Source: JBMFOH01 sp049969715 [NCBI: bacterium] (GTDB lineage: Bacteria; DUMJ01). From it: a stretch of 64,000 nt of DNA. The stretch is from contig JBMFOH010000007.1 of assembly GCA_049969715.1 (NCBI GenBank), positions 1 through 64,000 of the forward strand. Direction: 5' to 3'. The position numbers and the translations under genes were made by a program. The notes under the pieces were generated by a model, which did not search any database, had not been told where the DNA came from, and worked only from the letters and a program-made list of their open reading frames with translations. Below, piece after piece: positions 52,120 to 60,974 of this stretch (its first letter is position 1; the number at the start of each line of letters is the position of its first letter).

Positions 52120-54312
52120 TTAGTCTATCCCTTTAAGAATCCAGATGAAGGACCTAAAATCCCCCCAAGTAAATGGAATAGTTAGACCTATATTAATAAG
52201 TTCGTCTCCAAAAGAAATTCTACTTTCTGTACCCTCTACCCTATATTTTCTTTCAGGATCAAGGCCTTCAAGTCTAAGTCTCTTCATAGGTGGATTTGGT
52301 TCTGCTAGTATATTTACATAAACTACAAATGCCTCCCTCTTATCTGGAGTTACAAACATCCAGGAAGAGGCATTATTCTCGAATGGGCTTATAAGTCTAT
52401 ACATATCTCCATCTTGAACTATATGCCAGATCTTCTTATAAAATCTTACCTGATCTTTCACTATCTCCTTTTCTTCCTCAGAAAGCCTTGTTAGATCAAG
52501 TTCATAACCAAAGACTCCCGACATTGCCACATATCCTCGAGTTTCCAAAGGTGTTATTCTTCCTACCTGATGATTCGGCACTGCCGAGACATGAGCCCCC
52601 ATTGTAGTAGGTGGATATACTATGCTCGTTCCATATTGAATCTTTAACCTTTCAATAGCATCGGTATCGTCACTAGTCCAAATCTGAGGCATATAGTATA
52701 ATATACCTGGATCGAATCTACCACCCCCTCCAGAGCATCCCTCAAAGAGTATCTGAGGGAATTCATTTACCAACTCCTCCATCATCTTATAGACTCCCAG
52801 CACATATCTATGGAAGACCTCTTTCTGCCTTTCAGGAGGAAGTATCAGAGAACCTACCTCTGTCAATTGTCTGTTCATATCCCACTTTATATATTCAATC
52901 GGTGCAGAATTTATAATCTCTTTCATCATCCTCAAGATCTCTCTCCTAACATCCTCTCTAGTGATATCAAGAACATATTGGTTTCTACTCTGAGTCAAAG
53001 ACCTTCCTCTTACCTGTAAGCACCAATCAGGATGTTTTCTGTAAAGGTCACTATCAGGAGAAACCATCTCAGGCTCAAACCATAAACCAAACTTCATCCC
53101 TAGCTCATTTATCTTTTTTGCTAGTGTATCAAGGCCATTAGGAAGTTTTTTCTATCTACATACCAATCTCCTAAAGAACTGGTATCGTCATCCCTTTTCC
53201 CAAACCACCCATCATCAAGGACAAAGAGTTCTATACCAAATTCTGCAGCAACTCTGGCAAGTTCCAATAATTTCTCTTCATTAAAATTAAAATAGGTTGC
53301 TTCCCAATTATTTATAAGGACCGGCCTTCTTCTATCTCTATATACACCTCTACAGAGCCTCTTCCTATAAAGTCTATGATATGTCCTAGACATCTCCCCT
53401 AAACCTTTAGATGAATAGACCATCACTACCTCTGGAGTTTGAAAACTCTCTCCAGGGCTTAAGAGCCAGGTGAATTCAAAGGGATTAATCCCCATAGAGA
53501 CTCTTGTAGTCTTATACTGGTCTACCTCGACAATCGCAGAAAAATTGCCACTATATATTAGATTAAATCCGTATACTTCACCTGAATTTTCTGTCGCGTC
53601 TTTCTTCAAAAGGGCAATAAAAGGATTATGCTGGTGAGAACTTTCACCCCTATTGCTCTCTATTATCTGTATTCCCTGAATAAGAGGGATCCTCTCTATA
53701 TATCTCTCTCTAGCCCAAGAACCCCAAAGATGAAGAAGATCAAACTGATTATGATCAAACCCCACACACATACTTAGAGCTCTCAAAAGTTTCAAATGCT
53801 GATTACCTAGATTTTTAAATCTCACACTCCGAGTTATTACATTGTAGTCTCTATACAGAGTATAGAAAAGAGTTACCTCTAGATCTATAAGTTCATCATA
53901 AAGATGAAATTCAAGTGTCTGGGCTTCGTCATCATTTTCTATATATGTAGAGGGAAGTCCATCTAATGTTAGTTTTCCATCGTATATCCTATAGGATTTA
54001 AATCTTAGATCCGTTATTCTTGAACCATCCTCCTGTTCAACCTGATAGGCAGGATGCCTAAAGTCCGAATTCCCGTATGCAGGATAACTCTAACGGGAGG
54101 GTGTCTAGGCTATACGTCTTGTCATTAAGGTCAGGTGTAGGGCCAAACGCTCTACCTCTAGTAAGCATCTCATCGGTATACTCTAAGACCTTGGTTTTCT
54201 TTCCCCAATAGACACTGACAGGGTATCTGTGTTTAAAGAGTTTTATTATATAGCTAGAATCTTTAGCTATTAGATTAAAAACCCTGTTCTTTTCATCATA
54301 AAATATAGGCAT
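52120..54312 (-). pseudogene. GH36 alpha-galactosidase interrupted by two one-base frameshifts
   Basis: Read through, the locus encodes a full-size (about 730-residue) family 36 alpha-galactosidase. Frame 1 (54312 to about 54082) gives the N-terminus to LDTLPLELS; one extra base at 54081 shifts the frame, and the expected AYGNSDFRHPAYQVEQEDGS continues in the next frame to about 53150. There an A-run of six (53146-53151) is one base short, cutting DWYVDRK from LPNGLDTLAKKINELGMKFG. The rest, to 52120, includes the nucleophile Asp in KWDMNR and the acid/base Asp in TSDDTDA, plus the CSGGGGRFDPG loop. No other damage is seen, so sequencing or assembly error is a serious alternative to a true pseudogene. 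No signal peptide. Confidence 0.85.
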
Positions 54313-54336
54313 TCTTTATCACCTCACAACTAAGAT

Positions 54337-54365
54337 TTTCAATATCTCTTATATTATAGTATAAT
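54337..54365 (+). promoter_or_regulatory. candidate promoter of acpS with very short leader
   Basis: TTTCAA (54337-54342), a 17-bp spacer and TATAAT (54360-54365). The predicted start near 54372 leaves about 5 bases before the ATG at 54377, too few for a ribosome site. Confidence 0.45.
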
Positions 54366-54376
54366 TGTATGTAGCA

Positions 54377-54739
54377 ATGTTAGGAATAGATTTGATCAGT
54401 ATAAATAGAATAGAAAGGGCAATAAAGAGAAGGAGCCATTTTCTAGAACGTGTATTCTCTCAAAAGGAGATAGAGGAGATTAAAGATCGAAGAAATTTCT
54501 ATGAGGCTCTTGCTGGAAAATTTGCCTGTAAAGAGGCGGTAATAAAGGCACTTGGAGGAGGCATATCACTCAAGGAAATAACTATTCTCCATAATGAAAA
54601 AGGGGTTCCATATGTTATCTTGAGCGGAAGGGCAAAACATAGGTTTGATGAACTTATGGCTAATGATATCTCGGTAAGTATAAGCCACAACGGAGGATTT
54701 GCAGTAGCAGTTGCTATGATTGAAAAGGAGATAATATAA
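54377..54739 (+). CDS. acpS: holo-[acyl-carrier-protein] synthase
   Basis: 120 residues. AcpS transfers 4'-phosphopantetheine from CoA to acyl carrier protein. LGIDLISINRIERAI contains the Mg-binding Asp, and FACKEAVIKALGGGISLKEI the conserved Glu and Lys; SVSISHNGGFAVAVAMI closes the protein. The ATG at 54377 begins at the usual family position; an in-frame TTG at 54365 overlaps the -10 hexamer and is unlikely. Next gene follows by 11 bases. Confidence 0.95.
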   Translation: MLGIDLISINRIERAIKRRSHFLERVFSQKEIEEIKDRRNFYEALAGKFACKEAVIKALGGGISLKEITILHNEKGVPYVILSGRAKHRFDELMANDISVSISHNGGFAVAVAMIEKEII

Positions 54740-54750
54740 AAAGAAGGGCT

Positions 54751-55926
54751 ATGTTAGAAAGGTTGAGAAAGAAGGATTCTAGAATAATAGTTGGGCTTAT
54801 GTCTGGAACATCTGCTGACGGGGTAGATGCAAGCATAGTAAAGATAATTGGACATTCGGTGAATTCTAAGATAGAGCTACTCCATTATTATCATTACGAG
54901 TATCCGAAGGAGATAAAAGAACTAATACTCAAATTATTTGACCTTGACACCGCAGATATTCCACTGATTTCAGGTATGAATTTCCTTATTGGAGAGGTAT
55001 TTGCTCAGGTAGCACTAGAGGCGATAAAAAGGGCAGGTCTCTCAAAGAGTGATGTCGACATTATCTCAAGTCATGGGCAGACAATATTCCATTCTCCTTA
55101 TCCCCAGAGACTTGGTGATTTTAAGGTAAGGTCTACGTTGCAGATAGGAGAAGGAGCAGTTATAGCAGAAAAGACTGGAATAACTACTATATGTGATTTT
55201 AGAGTAAGAGACATAGCTGCAGGGGGGCAGGGGGCTCCACTAGTCTCTTTTGCAGATTGGATACTATTTACAAGCCAAACACTTACAAGGGGAGTACTCA
55301 ATATAGGGGGTATAGCTAATATCACTATCCTTCCTCAAAATGCCACCATCGATGATATCATGGCGTTTGACACAGGTCCAGGGAATATGGTTATAGATGA
55401 GATTATAAACATTATCACCAATGGCTTAATGAGATTTGATAAGGATGGATACATAGCATCAATGGGAAATATAGATGAAGAGCTTCTAGAGATAGCATTA
55501 GAACACCCATATTTTGGTTTACCTATCCCTAAGACTACTGGCAGGGAGGTTTTTGGAAAGTCCTTCGCCAGAAATATATATGAAAGCGGTAAGGCTCTAG
55601 GGTTAAGCAATGAAGACATCGTAGCTACCATAACTACCCTCACATCTAGAACCATCTCCGAAGCGATTAGGTTCTTCAATGTAGAAGAGGTTATAGTAGG
55701 TGGAGGAGGAGCATATAATAAGACCCTTATCAGAATGATCAGGGGCGAACTTCCTGATGTAAAGATAAAGACCCATGAAGATTTTGGGATTCCAAATCAA
55801 GCAAAGGAGGCATTAGCTTTCGCCATATTAGCTAATGAAGTAGTTTTTAATTCACCAAATAATGTCCCTAAAGCTACTGGAGCAAAAAGAAAGGTAGTAT
55901 TAGGGAAAATCTTACCAGGAGGCTAA
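54751..55926 (+). CDS. anmK: anhydro-N-acetylmuramic acid kinase
   Basis: 391 residues. AnmK phosphorylates and opens 1,6-anhydro-MurNAc released in peptidoglycan turnover, implying a cell wall with lytic transglycosylase products. Motifs: IVGLMSGTSADGVDASIV, SSHGQTIFHSP, TTICDFRVRDIAAGGQGAPLV, NIGGIANITIL, FDTGPGNMVID and VIVGGGGAYN. Normal length. It is in line with acpS and the KorC-like gene. Confidence 0.95.
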   Translation: MLERLRKKDSRIIVGLMSGTSADGVDASIVKIIGHSVNSKIELLHYYHYEYPKEIKELILKLFDLDTADIPLISGMNFLIGEVFAQVALEAIKRAGLSKSDVDIISSHGQTIFHSPYPQRLGDFKVRSTLQIGEGAVIAEKTGITTICDFRVRDIAAGGQGAPLVSFADWILFTSQTLTRGVLNIGGIANITILPQNATIDDIMAFDTGPGNMVIDEIINIITNGLMRFDKDGYIASMGNIDEELLEIALEHPYFGLPIPKTTGREVFGKSFARNIYESGKALGLSNEDIVATITTLTSRTISEAIRFFNVEEVIVGGGGAYNKTLIRMIRGELPDVKIKTHEDFGIPNQAKEALAFAILANEVVFNSPNNVPKATGAKRKVVLGKILPGG

Positions 55927-55928
55927 AA

Positions 55929-56456
55929 ATGATACACAGTATCCTTATTGCTGGGTATGGGGGGCAAGGTATTCTATTTATGGGACAGTTTTTAGCTCGA
56001 TTGGGAATGATTAACAGTATGCACACAAGTTGGGTACCATCCTATGGCCCAGAGATGCGAGGTGGATCAGCCAACTGTACAGTAGTAATATCAAAAGAAG
56101 AGATATACTTTCCAGTAGTTTCAGAACCAGAGACTATTATTCTAATGAATGAGCCATCCTATAAAAGGTTTAAAGGAATGTTTTCTCCAAGGTATAAGCT
56201 TGTCAACACATCGCTTGTTATTCCAGATGCAGATGATAATATAATAGAGATTCCTGCCTCTAAGATAGCAGAAGAGTTAGGAAACGGAAGGGTAGCAAAT
56301 ATGGTGATGGCTGGTAGTTATATAGAGATAATAAAGGATATAGATGCCAGTAAGGTAGAAGAAGTTCTTAAAGAACTCCTGAAAGAAAGACCACATCTAT
56401 TGGAAGTAAACTTGAAGGCATTCAATGCTGGAAGAAATTTTATTGGAGGGAAATGA
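55929..56456 (+). CDS. 2-oxoacid:acceptor oxidoreductase gamma subunit, orphan
   Basis: 175 residues. ILIAGYGGQGILFMGQFLA and the PSYGPEMRGGSANCTVVIS motif are diagnostic of the gamma domain of ketoacid:ferredoxin oxidoreductases (KorC/VorC type). The alpha, beta and delta subunits with thiamine diphosphate and Fe-S sites are not adjacent, so it must pair with subunits encoded elsewhere, or be a leftover. It overlaps the following peptidase gene by 4 bases and follows anmK by 2. Confidence 0.9.
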   Translation: MIHSILIAGYGGQGILFMGQFLARLGMINSMHTSWVPSYGPEMRGGSANCTVVISKEEIYFPVVSEPETIILMNEPSYKRFKGMFSPRYKLVNTSLVIPDADDNIIEIPASKIAEELGNGRVANMVMAGSYIEIIKDIDASKVEEVLKELLKERPHLLEVNLKAFNAGRNFIGGK

Positions 56457-57517
56457 TGGATAAATTGATAGAAAGGTTTATTGAACTTGTAAAGATTCCA
56501 AGCCCATCTGGAAAAGAAGATGAGGTAAGAAATTATATAGAAGATACAGTGAAAAGGTGGGGATATAAAATAGAAAAGGATGAAATAGGAAATCTCTTCA
56601 TAGAAACAGATAAACAGCCAAAATTCTTCCTAAATGCCCATATGGATACAGTAGTACCATGCGAAAATGTAAATCCTATAATAGAAGGAGATATCATTCA
56701 TAGTGATGGCACAACCATTCTTGGAGCTGATGATAAAGTTGGAATAGCTGTCATCTTGGAGCTACTTGAAAGGCATAAAGAAGAGCAACCTCCGATTCAG
56801 GTAATATTTACTGTACAAGAGGAGATAGGACTTGTTGGGGCAAAGAATATAAAGAGGGGGAGGATAAAAGCTCCATTTGGTTTTACCTTAGATGCAGGTG
56901 GGCCCATAGGAAATATAGTAATAGGAGCACCTTCCCAGTATACCTGGAGATATAAGGTGTATGGGGTGGCTTCTCATGCTGGTGGTGCTCCTGAAAGGGG
57001 AATAAGTGCCATTATCCTTGCCTCTAGGATGATCCTTTCTCTTCCACTGGGAAGGATTGACGATGAGACAACAGGTAATGTTGGAATAATATCTGGAGGA
57101 AGGGCTACTAATATCATTCCCGATGAGGTGGAATTAAAAGGAGAATACAGAAGTAGAAACGAAGAGAAGCTGTCTAATCTTATGGAGAAATTAAGGAAGG
57201 CATCCGCTATAGCAGAGATAGGCGGAGGAAGGGCAGAGCTAGAATATAAGAAAGAGTATACAAGATTCGACCTCAAGGACAATCCAATCCTAGAGAAAAC
57301 TGTAAAGTTATTAAAGGACGCTGGATTTCTAGCAGAGACCATGTATACAGGAGGAGGTAGCGATGCAAATATATTCAATGAGATGGGTATCCCTACGTTA
57401 AACCTGAGTATCGGTGGAGAGGATGCCCATTCTACAAGAGAGTCGACAAAGATTAGTGAGATAATGGCGACCTATAAGGTATTAGAAATACTATTAAATA
57501 TTAAGGTGGAGGGATAA
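56453..57517 (+). CDS. M20-family zinc peptidase (PepT-like)
   Basis: 354 residues. Zinc ligands and catalytic residues: NAHMDTVVP (His and catalytic Asp), GADDKVG (bridging Asp), FTVQEEIGLVG (catalytic Glu, zinc Glu), TLDAGG (Asp) and GGEDAHSTRE (His). A lid/dimerisation domain sits in the middle (HAGGAPERGISAI...). It resembles tripeptidase T-like aminopeptidases that degrade small peptides in the cytoplasm. ATG overlaps the preceding stop (ATGATG context). Confidence 0.92.
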   Translation: MMDKLIERFIELVKIPSPSGKEDEVRNYIEDTVKRWGYKIEKDEIGNLFIETDKQPKFFLNAHMDTVVPCENVNPIIEGDIIHSDGTTILGADDKVGIAVILELLERHKEEQPPIQVIFTVQEEIGLVGAKNIKRGRIKAPFGFTLDAGGPIGNIVIGAPSQYTWRYKVYGVASHAGGAPERGISAIILASRMILSLPLGRIDDETTGNVGIISGGRATNIIPDEVELKGEYRSRNEEKLSNLMEKLRKASAIAEIGGGRAELEYKKEYTRFDLKDNPILEKTVKLLKDAGFLAETMYTGGGSDANIFNEMGIPTLNLSIGGEDAHSTRESTKISEIMATYKVLEILLNIKVEG

Positions 57518-57519
57518 AG

Positions 57520-57924
57520 ATGATAAAGGGTATCGGGCATATAGCATTTAGAGTTGCAGACTTGGAGAGGTCTCTAAATTTCTACTGTAACATCCTTGGA
57601 CTTAAAGAGGCATTTAGATTATACAGTGACACAGGAGAACTCTGGATAGTTTATATTAAGATAAATAAGGATAATTTTATAGAACTCTTCCCCTATAAAG
57701 GTGAGGTCTCTTCTAACTACGACAAGGCTAGCTATCAGCATCTATGCCTTGTAGTAGATGAGATAAACGCAACATTAAAAGAACTCTCAGAACGAGGGTT
57801 AGAGGTTAAAGGGACCCCTACTCATGGAAAGGATGGGAATTATCAGTACTGGATTACTGACCCTGATGGAAATATGATTGAATTGATGCAGATTATGCCA
57901 GATTCACTCCAAGCAAAGGCATAA
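57520..57924 (+). CDS. VOC-superfamily (glyoxalase-like) protein
   Basis: 134 residues with two beta-alpha-beta-beta-beta units. Metal ligands expected at His7 (GIGHIAFRV), Glu in NFIELFPY, His in YQHLCLVV and Glu in GNMIELMQI are all present, as in glyoxalase I or methylmalonyl-CoA epimerase relatives. ITDPDGNMIEL is the common glyoxalase ending. Which reaction it performs is not evident. It is 2 bases after the peptidase gene. Confidence 0.87.
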   Translation: MIKGIGHIAFRVADLERSLNFYCNILGLKEAFRLYSDTGELWIVYIKINKDNFIELFPYKGEVSSNYDKASYQHLCLVVDEINATLKELSERGLEVKGTPTHGKDGNYQYWITDPDGNMIELMQIMPDSLQAKA

Positions 57925-57956
57925 AGGAGAGATTAGAGATAGATGGTGGAGAGGTT

Positions 57957-58016
57957 ATGAGTAATAGAGAGAGAAGATATGAGCACAGTTCTCTCTCCCC
58001 TATGCAGGGGGGGTAA
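57957..58016 (+). other. possible 19-codon leader ORF with two hairpins before the MEDS/HD-GYP gene
   Basis: ATG at 57957, preceded by GGTGGAGAGG, opens a 19-codon frame ending TAA at 58014-58016, 14 bases before the sensor gene. Within it GAGAGAGAA (57967-57975) pairs with TTCTCTCTC (57989-57997), and CCCC (57997-58000) can pair with GGGG (from 58007). It could be a translated attenuator leader; coding is not proven. Confidence 0.3.
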
Positions 58017-58030
58017 GGTATACACTACAG

Positions 58031-60304
58031 ATGGAATTAAAAGACTTGAAACCTGGCTATCATCTCTGTTGGATATACAAAGATGAGGAGGAGCTCTATT
58101 CTTCAATAGTTCAACTGGTTCTTTCAGGCCTTGAGAATAACGAAAGGGTGGTCTATATAAATGAAATGGAAGAGCTCAAAAGATTTAAAGACTCCTCTAA
58201 AGAGATAATCCCTTATCTAGAGAAGGGGCAGCTCCTTCTCTTTGCCCCCAAGGAGGCTTATCTTTCCTCCAAAGATTTCTCTTTAGAAAAACTCTTTCAA
58301 GGATACCCATTTTTAAGAGTAATTAGTGAGGCTTCTAGCATCTTAAAAGATGTCTCTCTAGATTCTATTCTAAAATATGAAGCTAGTGTCAATGACCTTC
58401 CATATAGTGATAAGGTCCTAGCAGTATGTCTCTACGGTAGAAGAAAGATAAGCACAGATATCTTACTTCAGGCACTCCAGACCCATCCATTAGTAATGAT
58501 AAAGAGCAAGGTATATAGTAATTTCTACTATATACCACCAAGGGAACTTTTAGGAGATAGGATAGAGGCTACTTTTAATAACTGGTTAAGACATATTGAG
58601 AATGCAACTGCCTTAGAGAAAGAGATAGAAGGCCTTCAGAATCTCTATCAAGCCATCTTTGAGAATACAGGGACATCGACAATAATAGTAGAGGAAGATA
58701 CAACCATATCTCTAGTGAACAGAGCATTTGAAGAAATGTTTGGGTTTAAGAAGGAAGAGATAGAAGGGAAGAGAAGCTGGCAAGAGTTCGTCTATAGTAG
58801 AGAAGACCTAGAAAGGATGAGAGAGTATCATAGATTGAGGCGTATAAATCCAGGACTTGCCCCTAAAAGGTATGAAACCAGATTAAAGGATAAAGACGGT
58901 AATGTAAAGGATGCATGGATTACAGTGGACATAATCCCTGGGAGTAAAAAAAGTATAGTATCTATACTAGACATAACGGAGTTAAAAAGAACTAATAGGC
59001 TCTTAAAGATGCTCTCAGAGGTAAATCAGATGTTGGTTAGGGCAAAAGACAAGGAAGAGTTATTAGGAAGAACCCTAGAGATAATAAAAATTGCTGGAGG
59101 ATACGAGGATGTCTCCATAGATCCAAAAGAGACCAACGTATTAAAGGTGTATAGAGAAAAAGGATTAGATACCAATGAGTTGAGAATTCTAGGTGAACTT
59201 AGTGAAGATGTTAAGTATGGACTTTCTACATTAGAGACAAAGAAGAGATATGAAATCCTATGGAGGAATGCCCCTATCGCTCTATTAGAGGAAGACTTTA
59301 CTGAAGTAGTAGAACATATAAATAATCTAAGAGCCCAAGGAATAAAGGACTTAGAAACATATCTCAACGAACACCCTGAGGAATTAGAAACCTTAGCAGG
59401 CAAGATAAGGATTATAAACATAAACAATGCAGGATTAGACTTGTTCAAGGCAAAGGATATGGAAGAGATTGAAAATATCATCAAGGTTATATCTAGAGAG
59501 GGGCTTAATGAATTCAAAAAAGAAGTAATTGATATCGGTAATGGCTTACAGTCTGGAGGCTTTAAAAGTATAAACTACAATCTTCTAGGAGAAAAGATGT
59601 ATATCTACCTAAGATGGTTTATTATCCCAGAGTATAGAGAAAACCTGTTTAGAGCTATAATAGCTATAATAGATATAACAGAGAGGACGCTCTTAGAGGA
59701 AGAGTTAAGGAAGCTTGTCAATGAGCTTAAGACAGCATTTGAAGAAACAGTCAATACACTCTCTTCTGTAATAGAGATAAGAGACCTATATACATCAGGG
59801 CACCAAAAGAAGGTAGCAGAGTTATCATCTAAGATAGGAGAAAAAATGGGGTTAAGTGGTAATAGTGTAGAACTTTTAAGGATAGCAGGACTATTACATG
59901 ATATAGGGAAGATAAGTATTCCAGGAGACATATTAAATAAGCCTGGAAAATTGACCCCTTTAGAATTTGAAATAGTTAAAAATCACCCTAGCTTAGGATA
60001 TACGATACTGAAAAATATAAGTTACTTTCCTGAACTAGCTAAGATTGTTCTACAACATCATGAAAGAATAGATGGCTCAGGATATCCTCAAGGGCTAAAA
60101 GGTGGAGAGATACTTCTAGAGGCAAGGATCTTAGCAGTAGCCGATGTAGTTGAGGCAATGACCTCTCATAGACCATACAGAGCTGCCCATCCTTTAGAGG
60201 AAGCTCTAGAAGAGATAAGAAAAAATAGAGGTAAACTCTATGATCCAGATGTGGTAGATATCTGTTTGAAACTATTCGAAGAGGGGTTTAGGTTCTCACA
60301 GTGA
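58031..60304 (+). CDS. MEDS-PAS-PAS-HD-GYP sensor, putative cyclic-di-GMP phosphodiesterase
   Basis: 757 residues, no membrane span. Residues 1-165 resemble the MEDS (DcmR-type sensory) domain: LKPGYHLCWIYKDEEELYSSIVQLVLSGLENNERVVYI, with later LYGRRKIST. A PAS domain spans about 205-325 (AIFENTGTSTIIVEEDTT, VSILDITELKR), a second PAS-like region about 405-560 (IAIIDITERTLLE). The C-terminal HD-GYP domain has LLHDIGK near 622-628 and HHERIDGSGYPQGL near 675-688, all catalytic residues intact. It should hydrolyse cyclic di-GMP in response to a cytosolic signal. It is followed 2 bases later by a two-component pair. Confidence 0.88.
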   Translation: MELKDLKPGYHLCWIYKDEEELYSSIVQLVLSGLENNERVVYINEMEELKRFKDSSKEIIPYLEKGQLLLFAPKEAYLSSKDFSLEKLFQGYPFLRVISEASSILKDVSLDSILKYEASVNDLPYSDKVLAVCLYGRRKISTDILLQALQTHPLVMIKSKVYSNFYYIPPRELLGDRIEATFNNWLRHIENATALEKEIEGLQNLYQAIFENTGTSTIIVEEDTTISLVNRAFEEMFGFKKEEIEGKRSWQEFVYSREDLERMREYHRLRRINPGLAPKRYETRLKDKDGNVKDAWITVDIIPGSKKSIVSILDITELKRTNRLLKMLSEVNQMLVRAKDKEELLGRTLEIIKIAGGYEDVSIDPKETNVLKVYREKGLDTNELRILGELSEDVKYGLSTLETKKRYEILWRNAPIALLEEDFTEVVEHINNLRAQGIKDLETYLNEHPEELETLAGKIRIININNAGLDLFKAKDMEEIENIIKVISREGLNEFKKEVIDIGNGLQSGGFKSINYNLLGEKMYIYLRWFIIPEYRENLFRAIIAIIDITERTLLEEELRKLVNELKTAFEETVNTLSSVIEIRDLYTSGHQKKVAELSSKIGEKMGLSGNSVELLRIAGLLHDIGKISIPGDILNKPGKLTPLEFEIVKNHPSLGYTILKNISYFPELAKIVLQHHERIDGSGYPQGLKGGEILLEARILAVADVVEAMTSHRPYRAAHPLEEALEEIRKNRGKLYDPDVVDICLKLFEEGFRFSQ

Positions 60305-60305
60305 T

Positions 60306-60974
60306 ATGAGGGTCCTATTAGTAGAAGATGATGAGCATATAGTTGACTTTCTGAAGAGGGGATTGAAGGAAGAAGGATTTGTAGTTGAAGTAGCCTATAA
60401 TGGAGAGGATGGACTATATTTAGCAGAGAACGAAGAGTTCGACCTAATCATTCTAGATATACTTCTCCCTAAATTGGATGGATTTGAGCTCTGTAATAGA
60501 TTAAGAACAAAAGGAAATTCTACCCCTATCCTTATGCTAACTGCTAAGGACGATATAGAGGATAGGGTTCACGGTCTAAATATAGGAGCAGATGATTATC
60601 TTGTCAAGCCCTTTGCATTTGAAGAGCTTCTGGCTCGCATCCGTGCTGTACTTAGAAGACAAAAGAATATTGAAGGTTCTATCCTTAGGGTAGGAGACCT
60701 TACGCTTAATCTCCTCACAAGAGAGGTCAAAAGAGGAGGAAAGAGTATAGAACTTACAACGCGAGAGTTTGAACTTCTAAAGTTTCTGATGTATCATCCA
60801 GGTCAGGTTCTCTCTAGAACTCAGATAGCAGAACATGTATGGAGCTATAATTTTGATTATTTCTCTAACATTGTAGACGTTTATATAAGATATCTAAGAG
60901 AAAAGATAGATGAACCTTTTGAACATAAACTTATTCATACAGTAAGAGGTGTAGGTTATAAGATACAGGAATGA
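60306..60974 (+). CDS. OmpR/PhoB-family response regulator
   Basis: 222 residues: receiver domain with acidic pocket VEDDEH, phosphoacceptor Asp51 (LIILDILLPKLDG), switch Thr in MLTAKDD and Lys in LVKPFAF; then a winged-helix DNA-binding domain (LTTREFELLKFLMYHPGQVLSR, VDVYIRYLREKID, TVRGVGYKI). It overlaps the kinase gene by 4 bases. The target may include the exported protein gene at 62379-62786, whose promoter has an 11-bp-spaced direct repeat of the kind bound by this family. Confidence 0.96.
   Translation: MRVLLVEDDEHIVDFLKRGLKEEGFVVEVAYNGEDGLYLAENEEFDLIILDILLPKLDGFELCNRLRTKGNSTPILMLTAKDDIEDRVHGLNIGADDYLVKPFAFEELLARIRAVLRRQKNIEGSILRVGDLTLNLLTREVKRGGKSIELTTREFELLKFLMYHPGQVLSRTQIAEHVWSYNFDYFSNIVDVYIRYLREKIDEPFEHKLIHTVRGVGYKIQE

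Noticed and set aside
52120-54312. Three separate galactosidase-related genes
   Set aside because: The three frames join without gap or overlap into one canonical GH36 sequence after two single-base corrections.
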